NCBI GenBank assembly: GCA_021234155.1
Contig: JAJEKV010000035.1
Coordinates: 1,862,001-1,926,000, forward strand
Direction: 5' to 3'
Length of the DNA: 64,000 nucleotides
Source of the DNA: Isoetes taiwanensis
Lineage: Eukaryota; Streptophyta; Lycopodiopsida; Isoetales; Isoetaceae
Every line of letters starts with the position of its first letter. The stretch's first letter is position 1. Shown here piece after piece: positions 34,840-47,037 of the stretch. The notes under the pieces were generated by a model. It saw nothing but the letters and a program-made list of their open reading frames with translations. It was not told where the DNA came from and did not search any database. The position numbers and the translations under genes are program-made.

Positions 34840-37284
34840 TTTGATATGCAAAACCACATTTTGCTCTGATCTGAGATTTCAGCAAGTTATAGAAACCCGA
34901 GAAAGCAAGAAAATCATGAGCAACGCTAATTTGTGGCATGTGCATTTATGCAGCTGCTTGCTTGTAGCATTTATGCAGAATAGGTAAAATAGAATTAGCA
35001 GGGTTTTGATGAGGCCGACTTGGCCTGGAGGTTCCAATCCTGCGGCCATCTGTGTATGTTGTACAGGATCCACTGAGGCAGTTTAGTTTAGCAGGGAGAC
35101 CATGGTTTTGTAGAAATTGTTAATGCTATGGTTTATTATGTGAATGCTATTTTCAATCGACACCATAGGAAATGGCATGGTGATTTTTCGATAAAATGTT
35201 AATAGCCATGGATCTGGCACAATACCAGGAATATGCCGCCAATCAATGGCCCCCAATCAACGTCGAGCAAAAAACCCATAATACATTGAAAATAGAGTTA
35301 TACTTGAATATATATGACGAAACTAAATGGTAAAAGACCTTGTTTATAATTGCAAATTAATAGATGACATCTGTGCTTCAAGAAACAAATAAGAAGAGCT
35401 TCAAGAATAATTTGTTATGGCATGAATTATAAATGCGTATAAAATCTACATTAAACACTGGCGCCACTCTCTAACAAGTTATAGCTTATGTTTAATGACA
35501 TTAACCAATTGGAAGTGGTCAAGGAGCCTAAGAAAGTATATTACCACAATGATTACTTCAGAATGTGCAACATCCTGCATTCAAGCTTATGGTCTAGATG
35601 TGCATGTTTAGGTTTTATTTCATGTGAGAGACAAACCGAAAGGATGGCGAGAGTCAATGTCAAGGTAGCCAAAGCATGTATGCAGAGAGACTTGGTGACA
35701 TAAAACCTATATAGGGATACTATTCTATGTCAAAATTTTGGAAATTCAAAGTAAACTCCTGCCACGCATTTCTCTGCAGGTCAATCTGCATGCAACGATG
35801 TTATGAAACATAAACAGGTGGTCAAATGAAATTGGCAACGTATAATGCATGCCAGAGTTCAAATGGATAAGTTGTAAGATTGAAAACCTAGATGTAAATG
35901 CATGTGATGCTGTTTTATAGTTTTAGCCATGTGTAAGCACATACAAAATGAACATGCAGCAGCAATGGACATAACCATAAACAAAATTTATTAAGGCTGG
36001 CTGAGACTTAGAATGGTTATGCCACGATGAGGACAAGGATATGGTAAACTAAAGGTTAAATGTTCAGAGCCTCCTGCTATATATGCCTTTGATGTTTTTG
36101 TCTTGCTTATTTAAACAGAATAACAATGTTGGACCAACAAACCCGAGCTTTCATTTTTAACAATACCGAAGAAAATCCTGCAATCTGCACTGATAGGAAA
36201 TGATCCTATGAATGAAAAGAGAAACAAACTAAAAATTTATATAAAAAGTTGCCGTAATATCAATGCAAGTCTTCCCATGCCATGTTTCATGCTTCTCCGC
36301 CACTGCTCTAAATCTCGCTCAGATGCTTGTTGAAGGATATAGTAATAGGAAGAAAATGGGGAGATTGTTTGAAGCAAGGACAGTTATTTCATTTCCAAAC
36401 TTTGTTAAGATCTAAAATCAAGTCAAATAATAACAATAAACAGGTCAAATACCATCCCAACCAAGCACATATTGTATTTCCCAACAATCACTATTCCAAA
36501 ACTTAAGTTAAACCAAGCAGTGCAAACATATTGTTTATACCTGTATATTACTCTGGTGCTTGTCTCTTGAATAACCGAGTAAAGTAGCTCCTGGATGGGG
36601 AACCACGCCCAGGATAGCACAAAAGCCTTCTCTATCTCTGGATACAATGCACCAACAGGGTACCTTAGTTTTCGTAGGCATGTTCTCCCTATAGAAGAAC
36701 AGATTGAGATGCATCTTAAAGCAAAGGATTGAGAGCAGAAGGTACAAGGTAACAAAATCTCTACCATTCTCATTACAACAGAACAGGTTTAGATGCATCT
36801 TCATATCTAAGGTATATTCGTTAAATACTGTCTCTGCATGAGTTTGAAGAGATTGGTTTCCTATCAACGTGAGAATGGTATGTGTGCAGGGTTAGGTCCA
36901 CTTTGAAGTCCTGTAGGTGCATTAAGATGAAGGGTCTACAATGCTTCATATCAGGTCATACCATGCTTCCATTTTTGTTATACCTAGAACATGCATCACA
37001 AATAAGCTTTTTGACAATAAGATAAGACAGTTAGGCTAAGAAATTTGAGAAAGCCCAGTATTGCAATACACTACATGCTGGCATTTGAAGCACAAAAACA
37101 ATAAATGTTTCAAAAAAAACGTGTTTACTCTATTATCGTAATATTTCTTCAGTAAATTTGCTGAAGACAGCAGAATACAGTGCATAGGATGTATTTGAAG
37201 TTTTCTGAAATAAGAAAATAGAATCAAATTGATGCAAGTCATTTAAATTAAAAAACCTAAACCTGATGGTTCAATGACGGGCAA
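34840..37284. other. Intergenic, no gene supported
   Basis: A B-box-like ggttccaatcc at 35031 suggests another tRNA-derived relic, too weak to call. Minus-strand frames at 36423-36870 (LRKLRYPVGALYPEIEKAF in one frame, VPCWCIVSRDREGFCAILG in another) look somewhat coding-like but match nothing I recognise. Confidence 0.4.
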
Positions 37285-37512
37285 TCAGATGATTGATGCC
37301 AATGCTGGATTTGTTCCAAAGCTCCCAAAAACTTTGATCTGCCTTGCTGAACCCAATATGTTGTGCAGCAAAAAACTGGCATTAAAGAGGAGTTGCGGGC
37401 ACATGTAGCCTTTATGATCATGATCAAGTTCATTCATGATCAATGCTGCATAGTCTTCTGCTTGTTCTTCCAAGATAGAAAGCTTGTTTGCATGGTAAAA
37501 AAGCAGCCCAAC
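37285..37512 (-). pseudogene. Respiratory burst oxidase (RBOH) EF-hand exon fragment
   Basis: After an acceptor (TTGCAG/GTTGGG) the minus strand reads HANKLSILEEQAEDYAALIM, then NELDHDHKGYM. This matches the conserved plant NADPH-oxidase segment ANKLSKLxEQAEEYAALIM and EELDPxxxGYIE beside the EF-hands. Homology stops after about 40 residues; the frame then runs on unrelated to the stop at 37285. No other RBOH exon was found nearby, so this is an isolated exon piece, probably moved by a transposable element. Confidence 0.6.
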
Positions 37513-37787
37513 CTGCAATGAAAACATTAAATTCTAAGAAGCGTTGGGAGGAATTTGATAAATCAAATAGTGATCAAGTTCTCATCTGCCATCGCCAGTA
37601 CAATGCCAAGCCTTTTTTGCCATCGCCATCATAGTGCTGTAGCTGGATCTGTCCTCACCAGCTTATAAGGCTTTACAACAGGAAGTCCTCCGACATTCAA
37701 TCTAAGCCTTCATTTAAGCCTCCTCTTCAGATCTGCACCTTTTATTTGGTATAGAACTAGCATATTCTATTATCAACTCCAGCCCTA

Positions 37788-37809
37788 GGGTTTGCCTTTC
37801 GGGCAACCC
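37788..37809. repeat. Hairpin gggtttgcc..gggcaaccc, second copy
   Basis: Imperfect stem also found at 32751-32773 with the same loop type (ctttagg / tttc). Probably the conserved end of a repeat family. Confidence 0.5.
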
Positions 37810-38089
37810 AAAAAGAGCAATGATATATAAGCTGAAAATATGGAGGAAAGATTGTAGTCTTGTTTCAAACAAACATGATTCTAATTGTAATTGCCACTTC
37901 CAGGTAAGTTTTAGAACCTGGTAGAAGAAAGAACAAAGACATAATCATCATGCTTGTACATGGGATGTTTTATTGCATCGTATGCTAGTATTTAGCAGCA
38001 ATACAAATTAAACCATGTTCAATATGCGAAACTCGATGATCACCAATTGCGTGTTGAATATATTATGTTACAAAAGCTATGAGTATTCT

Positions 38090-39604
38090 TTAAACTATGT
38101 CATTATGACCATCTGACTGTAGTGGAGATCCATGTAGAAATTTAGAAATCTTCAACACTGAAAAGATGTCACAGCTGGGTAGAAAACCCTGTCTTGTAAT
38201 TGGGTCATATGTCCTTTCAAGAACATCCTCTTTCCGTGTATCTGACGGGCCAGCTGCAAACTCAACAAGTATAAGTGGCAATGCTTTATATTGTAACCCA
38301 TTGAAATAAATGCAGATAATAGAAGAAAGTATAAAAAGTGATATTGTATCGAGGGAGAAGGAAGCAACATCTGCACTGCTAAAGAACCTTATTGAGATGA
38401 ACCTTAGCCATTGGAGTGGCCTTGTTTAGACTACAGGGTTGGAAAGATGCTTACAATTGTGGATTTGAATATGCCTGACCAAGAAAACTATACGACGGAA
38501 ACCTTAGGTGGGATCAAGGTAATAACAAATCTAACAAAGGTGCTCTGTCCTATACTAAGTTTTTATTTGCAATTTTAAAAACTAATTATGTGAAACTACT
38601 AGAGATGAAACTGCACTGCTGAACCTCGGCCATTGGAGTGGCCTTGTTTAGATTTCAGGCTTTAAGATGCTTACAATTGTGGATTTAGATATGCCGACAA
38701 AGAAAACTGTACGACAGAAACCTTTGGTGGGCTCAAGGTATTGACAAATCTAACAAAGGTGCTCCGTCCTATCCTAAATTTTTATTTGCAATTTAAAAAA
38801 CTAATTATGTGAAACTACATGTAGCATTCCAAAATCACATACTAATTTCATCTTCTTCAGTCAATGATTTGAAATGCAGGCCATTAAGTTTCAACTGTAA
38901 GATAAGAAAAGCTTGGCCAATTGTTACTTCCAAGGGACTCACCTTCCCTGACTTTCCTCTGGCCAAGAATTTCGGGCCTTGGAATGATGCTACCAGAAGC
39001 AGAATTACCAGCTGATATTCGGATCCGTGTTCCATCCTCTAAAAATCGAAAATTTATTCTGCATGGAGACCTGAAGCCAGAACGTCTTCAGACTACATAT
39101 TATGAACAAAAACATATAATGCAATGTAGAAAGCTGAGGCATAAAACTAAATTGAATTGGAAGTTGGTTGAAACATGGCTACTTATAAGAATATTTTCCA
39201 CATGAGGCATACCCTGACACAGGATCAATATGTTGGACATTTGAAACATGGATGGAGGCCTCCATAGTTACGATCCCCCCAGGGCTATCTGCTGTTCTTT
39301 TAAGATGCTTTTTGACCTGCATTTTTGCAGGAAGTTTAACCAATGGTACTCGAACTAAAGAAATGTTAAACAAAGCTTACCAAATTTCTGCCTTCGACAA
39401 TAACACGGTTGTCTCTCCGGAATACTTTCCTAACAGTTCCTGTTAAACCCTTATCCTTGCCAGTCATGATCATGACCTAAAATACAATGGGAATTCATAT
39501 ATTTTAGCACTGGAGCAATCGAAATCAGTAGTAGGCAGTAGTACCTTGTCCCCTCTGAGGATCTTCCATTGCGAGAAACTCTTCTGTGCAGCCTTCCATC
39601 CCAT
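38090..39604 (-). CDS. Mitochondrial large-subunit ribosomal protein uL24m, five exons
   Basis: uL24 is an assembly-initiating protein of the large ribosomal subunit; this one is the plant mitochondrial type. Exons are 39604-39545, 39476-39381, 39316-39213, 39070-38943 and 38253-38090. Phases add up to 183 codons with GT/AG throughout. It starts MGWKAAQKSFSQWKILRGDK, very like the plant KOW-domain mitochondrial L24 start. The KOW motif follows (VMIMTGKDKGLTGTVRKV, then NRVIVEGRNL), then HVSNVQHIDPVSG and RFLEDGTRIRIS, with GSIIPRPEIL near the end. The C-terminus (LERTYDPITRQGFL plus about 25 residues) is longer than the usual short GMPDL-like end. Intron 4 (38942-38254) carries a 222-bp tandem duplication. 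All exons read cleanly, so the gene is probably functional. The start is the first ATG of exon 1. Confidence 0.93.
38372..38820. repeat. Tandem duplication, about 222-bp unit x2, in uL24m intron 4
   Basis: cattggagtggccttgttta starts at 38409 and again at 38631; similarity continues through ..tttttatttgcaatttt.aaaactaattatgtgaaactac. Copies differ at about 10 percent of sites. Confidence 0.85.
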
Positions 39605-39634
39605 AGCCGATACGTTAGGGCAGAGAGAATGGTC

Positions 39635-39641
39635 AGGGTTT
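39635..39641 (-). promoter_or_regulatory. Telo-box core upstream of uL24m
   Basis: agggttt on the plus strand is AAACCCT on the gene strand, about 31 bases before the ATG. Telo-boxes (AAACCCTA) are common near starts of plant ribosomal-protein genes. A seven-base match alone is weak. Confidence 0.35.
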
Positions 39642-42600
39642 AAGAACAGACGAAAACGGGAATAAATAAAAATGTTTATTTTTCTATCCCCCCGGATTTG
39701 AGTTTTATTCATTATTTTTCATTCGTTATCGGGTTTTTTACTATCCTTGATTCTGGCCATTGGTCGTTGGAATATTCTGTGTTCTATATCAAATCAAGGG
39801 CCATTGAATTTTTCGTCACTAAAACGCCTGCCACTTCCAATGGTCCAAAAGCAATACATGGTTAGAAGGGGGAAAAAAAAAACCGGGGAAGCACAGGCCC
39901 GGCCGCATCACGGCACGCCTTTTGGCGGCGCTCACACCATGGGAATCAACGGGACCGCCGTCCCTCTACATGCAAAGCCTGCTCCGATCCAAGCAAAAAA
40001 CCCAATAATCACCGCTGTATCCATACTCTCAATCTGCATCTGTCGGACTCCATCTGCCCTGTTCTTCTTCGATTGCCCATAGACATATGAAGATGAGGAG
40101 GCTGCATCTCTTCAAGTTCTAAGGTCGAATCCAAGCAAGAAGAAACGAAGGAAATGGCAAGAGATTGGTCGCGCTGATCCGCAATTCAGAAGATCCGCCA
40201 TACAAGCCTCCCATCCATGCCCATGCCTGCTCAAAAAAGAAATCTGCATGCTTTCCTATCCTTCTATTGTTAAACCATGTCTCAGCCGATTTTTGCAATG
40301 CTCAAGCCAACAAGCACCCTATTTTTGGAATTCTCGGCCAAACAAGCAGCTCAAATCAGCTAAAAAATACGCTTTCTCTACGATTTTCCATACAATACCC
40401 AGCCAAAACCTAGGCCCAACCTTCGGTGAGATACCCTCCCGAAATACCAAACGAAATAATAGAACATTATCTACACATATATAAGTGAGTTACAAATTTC
40501 TATTTTCTGTTTTTGTCGTGGGTATTTTTTCTGCGCCGCAATCGATTTGTTGCTTTTGTTGCCACGTTTTTTTATAGCCTTATCTAATCCGTCGAACTCC
40601 GTCTAGTCGTGTCCACAACCTAAGCTATCGTTATCCTGTCCACAAGCTAAGCTATGCTATGGCGGTGTATAATCCCTGTCCACAAACTATGGCGGTGGAT
40701 AGTCTGGTAATTAGAGCCTAAGAAATGGCATAAAATACTTGCATTTTTTTGTGCAACGAAGCTCAAAATGTTTCTGACCAGGATCGACTGCAAGAATGGG
40801 TCATTCCTTTTCTCTGTTTTCCCTCATCCTTTTCATGGTTACGGTATTTTGCCTCCAAATCTTAGTCTTATTGCCGAAAAACGCGGCTTCGCTGGCAGAG
40901 GACCGGATTTGCAAGATAGCCGAGACCATATTGTGGAATATGGTCTGTTTTGCCAACGGACTTGCTTATGGAGGCCTTCATTTGGTAGGAAATCATGCTA
41001 CATAACGACTTTTTGAGGTATTCTCTTTTCATATCTTTGCATTTTGGTGCTTCTTTCTAGGTTCTTACCACGTTCTTGATTTTTGTTTTGCGAGGATTTT
41101 TTTTTGCACAAAGCCAATAGTTAGGAAAATGTCTCTAAAACCACATCCTTAAGCTGTAAAATCTCCTTTCGGGATTCTGAAGGAGATGGTTACTGGCCTA
41201 TTAAAGACATTCTAGAATAAGGAAGTAGAAGCTGTTCTGCACGTATTCGGGACCATCAAATGATTGCCTATGACGAGATCTTTACTGCTTCAACTCTCAG
41301 AAAAATATGCTCGTAAGTTTCTTGCATGATTTGGTTAATATGCTAGTGGTATACCCAATCAATGCCGTAGTTTCACTGGAAATCTATTGACTGGTGTAAA
41401 TATTTTATTTTATATTTGATATGTTCCTGATGATGAATCATTTTTTGCTGCCATAACTGGTTTGAGCGATACACTGGATCTACATTAAAGTTCATGAGTT
41501 TAAAGTTCGCATGTTTATATTGTGCAAGTTTTTCACATTTTGCATGTAGGTTCAGGGAATGCATTTTCTATGTGTGGTCGTTTCATCTCTATCGACTTTT
41601 GCGATTTGATGCACCAAGACATTTGATACAATGATCGTCTTTTAATTTGTTTCTTAGATGCATTCGCCAAGCGGTCGAAGTTGGATTATGAGGACAAATT
41701 TTATATTATGCCTGCATAGCTTCTCTAGCTTAGATGGATGTTTTAGAAACCCTTGGTCCATCATTCCTTCTACATCCTTCGATTTGATGTCTTTCGTTTT
41801 GTGATCACCAATGCCCTCTACTAGACATGCTTAACAAGTACAAGACATGTGGCTCTTGAGAAGGGTTGGATTAGAAGATTTTTGCAACACTGATTGGGCA
41901 ATAATTGAACATAAAGTAATGCACCTATTTGGATATAATGTTTTGTAGTTTGGAAGTGCAGCACTTTCTGCAAGCAGAGGACCAACTATCGGAGATTTTT
42001 TGTCAAAGATTCTCAAGTTTCTTATTTGTTTTACATCTTAGCTACATCTTAAATCTGTTAGATTCGTTTGAGATTGTGGTTCCGTTGATTATCAATTTGT
42101 TTTGATCTTAGCTACATCTTAAATCAGATGATTTGTTTGAGATTCTGGATCCCTTGATTACCAATTTCATTTGGATTACGTAAGCAAGATTTCTTTGCTT
42201 GCTTCATCGTAGAGAAAGTGTGGATCATGGATCGTTGGTCATGAATGTTTTACACTGTAATATTTGACGTTAAACACACATGCCTTAAAACGACAAGGTA
42301 AACATCTTGGTATTCTTAAGCCCCGGATATAATTGCATTTGTTTGAATTATTTGAAAAGTATTTGACATTAAAGATTGACACAGGGCTAACTTTTTTTTC
42401 ATTTGTAAACCTAGTGTGTGTGGATCAATGCGTGGCTATGTTTTTCATTTTCCCTTGCGTGGTCGGATTAGCCTCTTCTTTGGGCCCTAATTTAGTGGAC
42501 TGGAATTGTGCGGTTAGTGATAATGTGTGCATTTGTGTATAACAAATCGAGACCTATGCAAATGCCTTGCAAATGTATACATTCTTTGCACTTTCATCTT

Positions 42601-43639
42601 TGCAAATGTATATATTCTTTGCACTTTCATCTTTCGCGAGAAGTGTGTATAACGGGCTGAGACCTTTGCAAAATGCTAATGTTATAATGATCATCTTCTT
42701 TATGCCCCAATTCTTATTGATAAACATGAATGAGTATTTCATATTTGCAAATTTGAAACTAAATATCTAAAATTGTCCATCCTAAGCTAATGAATTGGGT
42801 TGTATCAGACTAATGCTCACAACGTGCTTCTCATGCTACTGCTCAGACTAATGCTCACAATCGGTTACTCGTCCTCCTAACACTCGTTTGATAGTAAAGA
42901 GAAATGTTCGCGGCGGCCTTGGCCGCCGCGATAAATTTCTTGTAAACTAATAATTGAAACCCTTCCATACTTCAATACGGAAACCTTCCAATTTTTTGCG
43001 AAATCGGAAGGGTTTTCATATTAAAGCCCGGAAATACGGAAAGGTTTCCATATTGAAGCACGAAAGAGTTTCCACTAAAAATAAAATTCTTTAGGTGAAA
43101 TTCTAATAATTAATTAACGTTGGATATCTTCATCGTTATTTAATTATTAACATTCAATTCCCACGGCTATTTTTGAAGAGGCTTTTCAATTGGAAATGTT
43201 TTTTCTTTTTCGCACGTTTGCACAAATGCAAGTTGACACTTTGAAGCAATTCTAGAGTGTCCACGTTGCTGCCAGGCGAGACTTTTGTGCATGTGGCTGC
43301 TGTTTCCGTCGTTTGATTTCATCTACGACTTCAGAAATTCATGGAAATTCCAAGTCAGAGGCAGTTATGGGTGCGCCGGGATATCTTGCGGAACCGATCC
43401 TTATTTCTGTTAAGCATAAAACTTTCTTCACCGTCAGTCCAGGAGCTAGAGAAGCAAGTATCCTATCGATTAATCTATATATACATTTCACATTCCTATA
43501 GATTTTTGTTCGAATTTGGCATACGAAGCTCGACGGTGTCCGGATGCGAGCCCCTCCAAATGCCAAAGCCGGGCACTATTTCTGGTAACTAATGCATCCA
43601 TGAAAGTTTCCATGACAAGTTTTAGATTTAGTTAACGGC
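39642..43639. other. Intergenic, mostly unassigned
   Basis: Between uL24m and the PPR relic no gene is supported; frames at 39747-40082 and 40768-41016 lack domains. Sequence at 40330-40450 (gcccaacc.tcg..gagataccct..aaataccaaac) resembles the inner end of the inverted-repeat arms at 33.7 kb, and caaacaagcagctcaaat recurs near 44815. Small tandem duplications lie at 42035-42175 (70 bp x2) and 42569-42635 (33 bp x2). Confidence 0.45.
42909..42930. repeat. Perfect GC hairpin
   Basis: CGCGGCGGCC-TT-GGCCGCCGCG, a 10-bp perfect stem with 2-base spacer in AT-rich surroundings. Nearby cggaa / ttccg words (42960-43075) form further inverted pairs. Possibly the core of a MITE. Confidence 0.75.
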
Positions 43640-44523
43640 ATGGTTGCAAATTCTACTAAGGACGATGACATTATGGAGCATCAGTGCAATCCGATAACGA
43701 AAAACCATCCAGCCTGTAAAAAGCTAAAGGATTCAGAATGCTGTTGGATAATGATACAGAACAACATTGACAGGATTTTGGGTTTTATCGAATATCTTAC
43801 TAGGTTGTTCACCTACAATGGCTACTTATTCGAAGCATATATTTTGGTTGCAATTACCTTGGCAATTTCTAATCAAAAGCAAGATGAAGGTACAATTTAT
43901 CTATAACATAGCGCCCAAGATTATGGAGAACGAAGGGACTTCAATAACAAGGAATGAGGCCTATTTTCTTCTCCAAGAGTGTTCAAAGACAAAGGATCTA
44001 CAGCATGGCAGGCAAGTACAAGTCCTCATGATTCAAAATAATCTGACTCCAGTTTCAGTTTTGGGGGACCATCTTATCAGGTTGTTTACTTAATATGGAT
44101 ATTTGTTTGAAGCAAACCAAGCATTTGATAGAATTGTGACACCAAGTGCCTACAGTTGGGCTGCATTGATTTTGGCAAATGCAACACACGAGCAAGGTGT
44201 GACCATTAATTTGTACCAGACCACCAAGGAGCTAGGGGTGGAAAAAGATAAGTATATCTATGTTGCAGTTCTTAAGGCATGTGCGTCAATAAAAGTTCTT
44301 ATGCAAGGTAGGGTAGTCCATTGTCAGATTATAGAAAGCATGGCCCATATGAACGTTATAATTGCTAGCATCCTGGTGGATATGTATGCTAAGTGTGGGA
44401 GCATGGAAGAGGCGAGAAATGTTTTTGATAAGTTATTAGATCCAGATGTAGTGTTATGGGGTGCTCTCATTACAGGATATGCCCAGCAAGGCGAAAGTGT
44501 TCTGGCCCTGGACTGTTTTGGAA
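43640..44523 (+). pseudogene. PLS-type pentatricopeptide repeat (PPR) protein relic
   Basis: PLS-class PPR proteins edit or process organelle RNA. The main frame starts at an ATG at 43924 (MENEGTSITRNEAYFLLQEC) and shows YVAVLKACASIKVLMQGRVV (L motif), then ILVDMYAKCGSMEEARNVFD (S motif) and VVLWGALITGYAQQG (P motif). A TAA at 44091 interrupts RLFT-stop-YGYLFEA, where related PPRs carry a Lys codon. A diverged duplicate of part of the N-region lies upstream at 43640-43830 (MIQNN...RLFTYNGYLFEA). After 44523 the PPR homology stops abruptly and no E or DYW domain follows. Truncated and nonsense-mutated, so a pseudogene. Confidence 0.82.
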
Positions 44524-45150
44524 TGACCACGGATTACCTCCATTTTGTGGTACCAGATCCACTGGCTTGGAACTCCGGCGGGCTTGTTCTTTCGCTCGGA
44601 TTTGAAGCGCTTGGTTAGGGTGTCCATTTCATTCCGGCAGCTAGTGCTCCCAGCACTCTACAGAAACCCCTGATCCAATCAGCATGCGCATCAGCAAACA
44701 CAATCGTGTCTGCACCTACATTCTTCCCAATTTGGTGTTCACTCTTTCCAAATTCGAACCATTGACAAAGATCGATCTCAGCCAGCCCCGAAATAGCAAG
44801 AATCCAGGAAAAACAAACAAGCAGCTCAAATGCTGCTAAACATACGAAATTGAATACAATACAAATTAAGAATCATATTCCAAACCATGGCAAGAAATAC
44901 CTTTAACCATCATTCATTTAAATTGGATTTATGTCTGTTCCAAAAGCACGCCACTTTTGCATACCCTTTTCTCAATATAGTGTTTTGTTGTGTGACATGC
45001 TGTTTTGCATTGTTGCAAATTTTTGCATTATAGTAGTGGGTGGTTTAACATTTTCTTGTTTTAGTGAGAAGAATGTGGTGTTTCAATAGCATTTGTAGAT
45101 AACAACACATCAATATACACATAACACTTTTTACATTGTATTCACTTGAT
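44524..45150. other. Spacer between the PPR relic and the HAD/ParB-like locus
   Basis: No gene recognised. Contains the aaacaagcagctcaaatg word near 44815, shared with 40345. Confidence 0.4.
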
Positions 45151-45156
45151 ATGAAG

Positions 45157-45830
45157 ATTATATCATGGAGGGACTAGTCCTTTCTTTGTCAAATAACTCT
45201 CCAGATAGGGATCCATCTCCTTAGTTAGATCTAGTTCGGATGCGTTTTGACAACATCCGACATCTTGTTTTACCAGAAGCCAAGCCACTCATGATGGACA
45301 TGAATAGTACTAGAAACTCATCTGTTGAGTAATCTTGTGGAGTATAAGTTAGTGGATTTAGAGCCTGACCTTGATTATAAAATCACTTAAGAGCATCATC
45401 ATCTACTATTATGATGTCCTCTTTCTTTTGAATGCCAAGCTGATCCATCATAGTACCAAGATGTTTTCACGAAGACCCGGGTTTGCCATCCGGATCTCTT
45501 GGATGTGGAAACTTTATACACTTACTTTGGTCCCAAATCGTCACAAAGTCTCGATTCATGTGCGGTAACACCCTAAGTACTTCATCAACAGCGTTCCATT
45601 GAGGACCGGATGGCAACCTCAAACAATCGAGCGCCTCATTCATCATATCTTCTAAGTGTGGACGAGGATAGATCCACTTAGTGTTCGACTCTAGAGGGAC
45701 TTCTCGAAGTCATCCCTGTTAATAAGCTTCTTAGGAAACGTTTTACAAAGGACACCATTGGATCGAAGACAATGATTTTGTCACAAGCGGTGGAGGCCTG
45801 AACCATGGAAAACAAAGAGTTAGCCATGCA
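45157..45830 (-). pseudogene. FCP1-like HAD domain, downstream copy, corrupted
   Basis: This parallels the HAD exons at 47.46-47.99 kb but is more damaged. The motif I region (CDKIIVFDPMVSF..) has lost its reading because CAG/CTG-type sites differ from the other copy. It retains GMMDQLGIQKKEDIIIVDDD, then the TPQDYSTDEF junction, and continues past it into FLVLFMSIMSGLASGKT. After a shift it ends in DLTKEMDPYLESYLTKKG, the true C-terminus of the protein (stop near 45157). This copy therefore shows how the gene originally ended. Confidence 0.6.
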
Positions 45831-45845
45831 AAAAGTGTTACGCAT

Positions 45846-45904
45846 TACACGCCAAGCGTGTTTTATCCTTCATAAATAAGCTACATATCGCGCCTGGCGT
45901 GAAT
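45846..45904. repeat. Small hairpin element in an intron, copy 1
   Basis: CACGCCAAGCGTG...CGCCTGGCGTG with about 30 bases between. Same element as 47989-48042, with imperfect arms here. Confidence 0.7.
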
Positions 45905-46992
45905 TACCTTTCATCGTCGCCGTCATCCGCAGAGTCGAAGCGTCTACTTCACTCCCCGGATGCTTACTGTCAGAAGCATGAACGCCACCGTTAAGTTGGG
46001 ACACGCCCTCTTCTATGAAAGCTACCACGGGGGTTTGATTCCTAACCTTAGTGGTTGCATCCGAGATTGCATGATCATCCCGGCTGGTATCGGGAAGCGC
46101 CAGTATCATTACCCCAAAAATTTGGACATTACCGGTTGGAATGTTATGAAGCATGGACTCCTCGGGGGTTGCATTGCTTTTTGAACATTCTCGAGTTGCA
46201 CTCGGAGGCTTTTGTGAACTAGTATTCTGCTTACGCCCTTTGTAAGGTACCAAAGCCCACGGGTTTTATCTTTGACAGACCCCAATCACCGTGGTGGCTA
46301 GTACCTTTTCGAAGAACACTTCGAGGAAATCCCTCGGATTTGGTCATCGTTGATCTAAACTTAAACATCTTCTTGATGTCTTGGGGCCTCTCTACCAATA
46401 TACCCTCCAACATGCAATTCCATGCAAGTGGTATCAAGTAGTGCAAATGCCTCAACAAGATAGCTTGCCGATTGTTTGCAAACCCATGTTTATTCAAGGG
46501 TCCCTTTTCTTTTTGTCGGCAATTCGAGTGATGTCTTTTTGGTAGAGGTTAGGAACATCAAATTCCTCGCATTCATTTGCTTCATCCTCATCATCTGCTT
46601 TGTAGAAGACATTTTTCAAGTTGGGTTCATCCAAAAGAAAACACTGCCATGCACCTTTATCCGATGCCCCTTTGCTCTTAGCTACCTCATAGTCGTCATC
46701 TGGCACAAGGGATATCATTATGAAGATTATACAAGCGCTTTTTTATCTTTTGCATCCTCAAATCAAGATCCTTTGTCTCAAAGAGAAGAGAGCCTTCCCT
46801 AACGACCTTTAGGCATTCCAAGTCGTATGAAGCCACCAAAGCATGCATATGAGGCTCTCCTGGGGGGCATATGATGACAATAGTAAAGAGCTTCTGAGTT
46901 GTTAAGCCTATGCAGCTACTAAAAAAACTGTTGTACTCCTGTTGAGTCATCCCCTTCTCTCCTTTTGCAGTCCTGCTATCCAATACAAACAA
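45870..46992 (-). pseudogene. Methyltransferase-like region and linker, downstream copy
   Basis: Tandem duplicate of 48056-49179. It keeps KLFTIVIICPPGEPHMHALV and PDDDYEVAKSKGASDKGAWQ, but from 46.5 kb leftward the frame breaks repeatedly where the sister copy has CAG or CTG. Ends in the acidic Ser/Asp linker GGVHASDSKHPGSEVDAS. Confidence 0.55.
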
Positions 46993-47037
46993 AGAAATAT
47001 TACGAGGGCCTATTGTTGTATCGGGTAGGAGATCTTT

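Noticed and set aside
34990-35060. Possible tRNA or SINE with B box ggttccaatcc
   Set aside because: No acceptable A box and no cloverleaf could be drawn; left as a note only.
42909-42930. GC hairpin as a second Helitron terminus
   Set aside because: No CTRR within the expected 5-12 bases on either strand (cttg on the plus strand is not CTRR).
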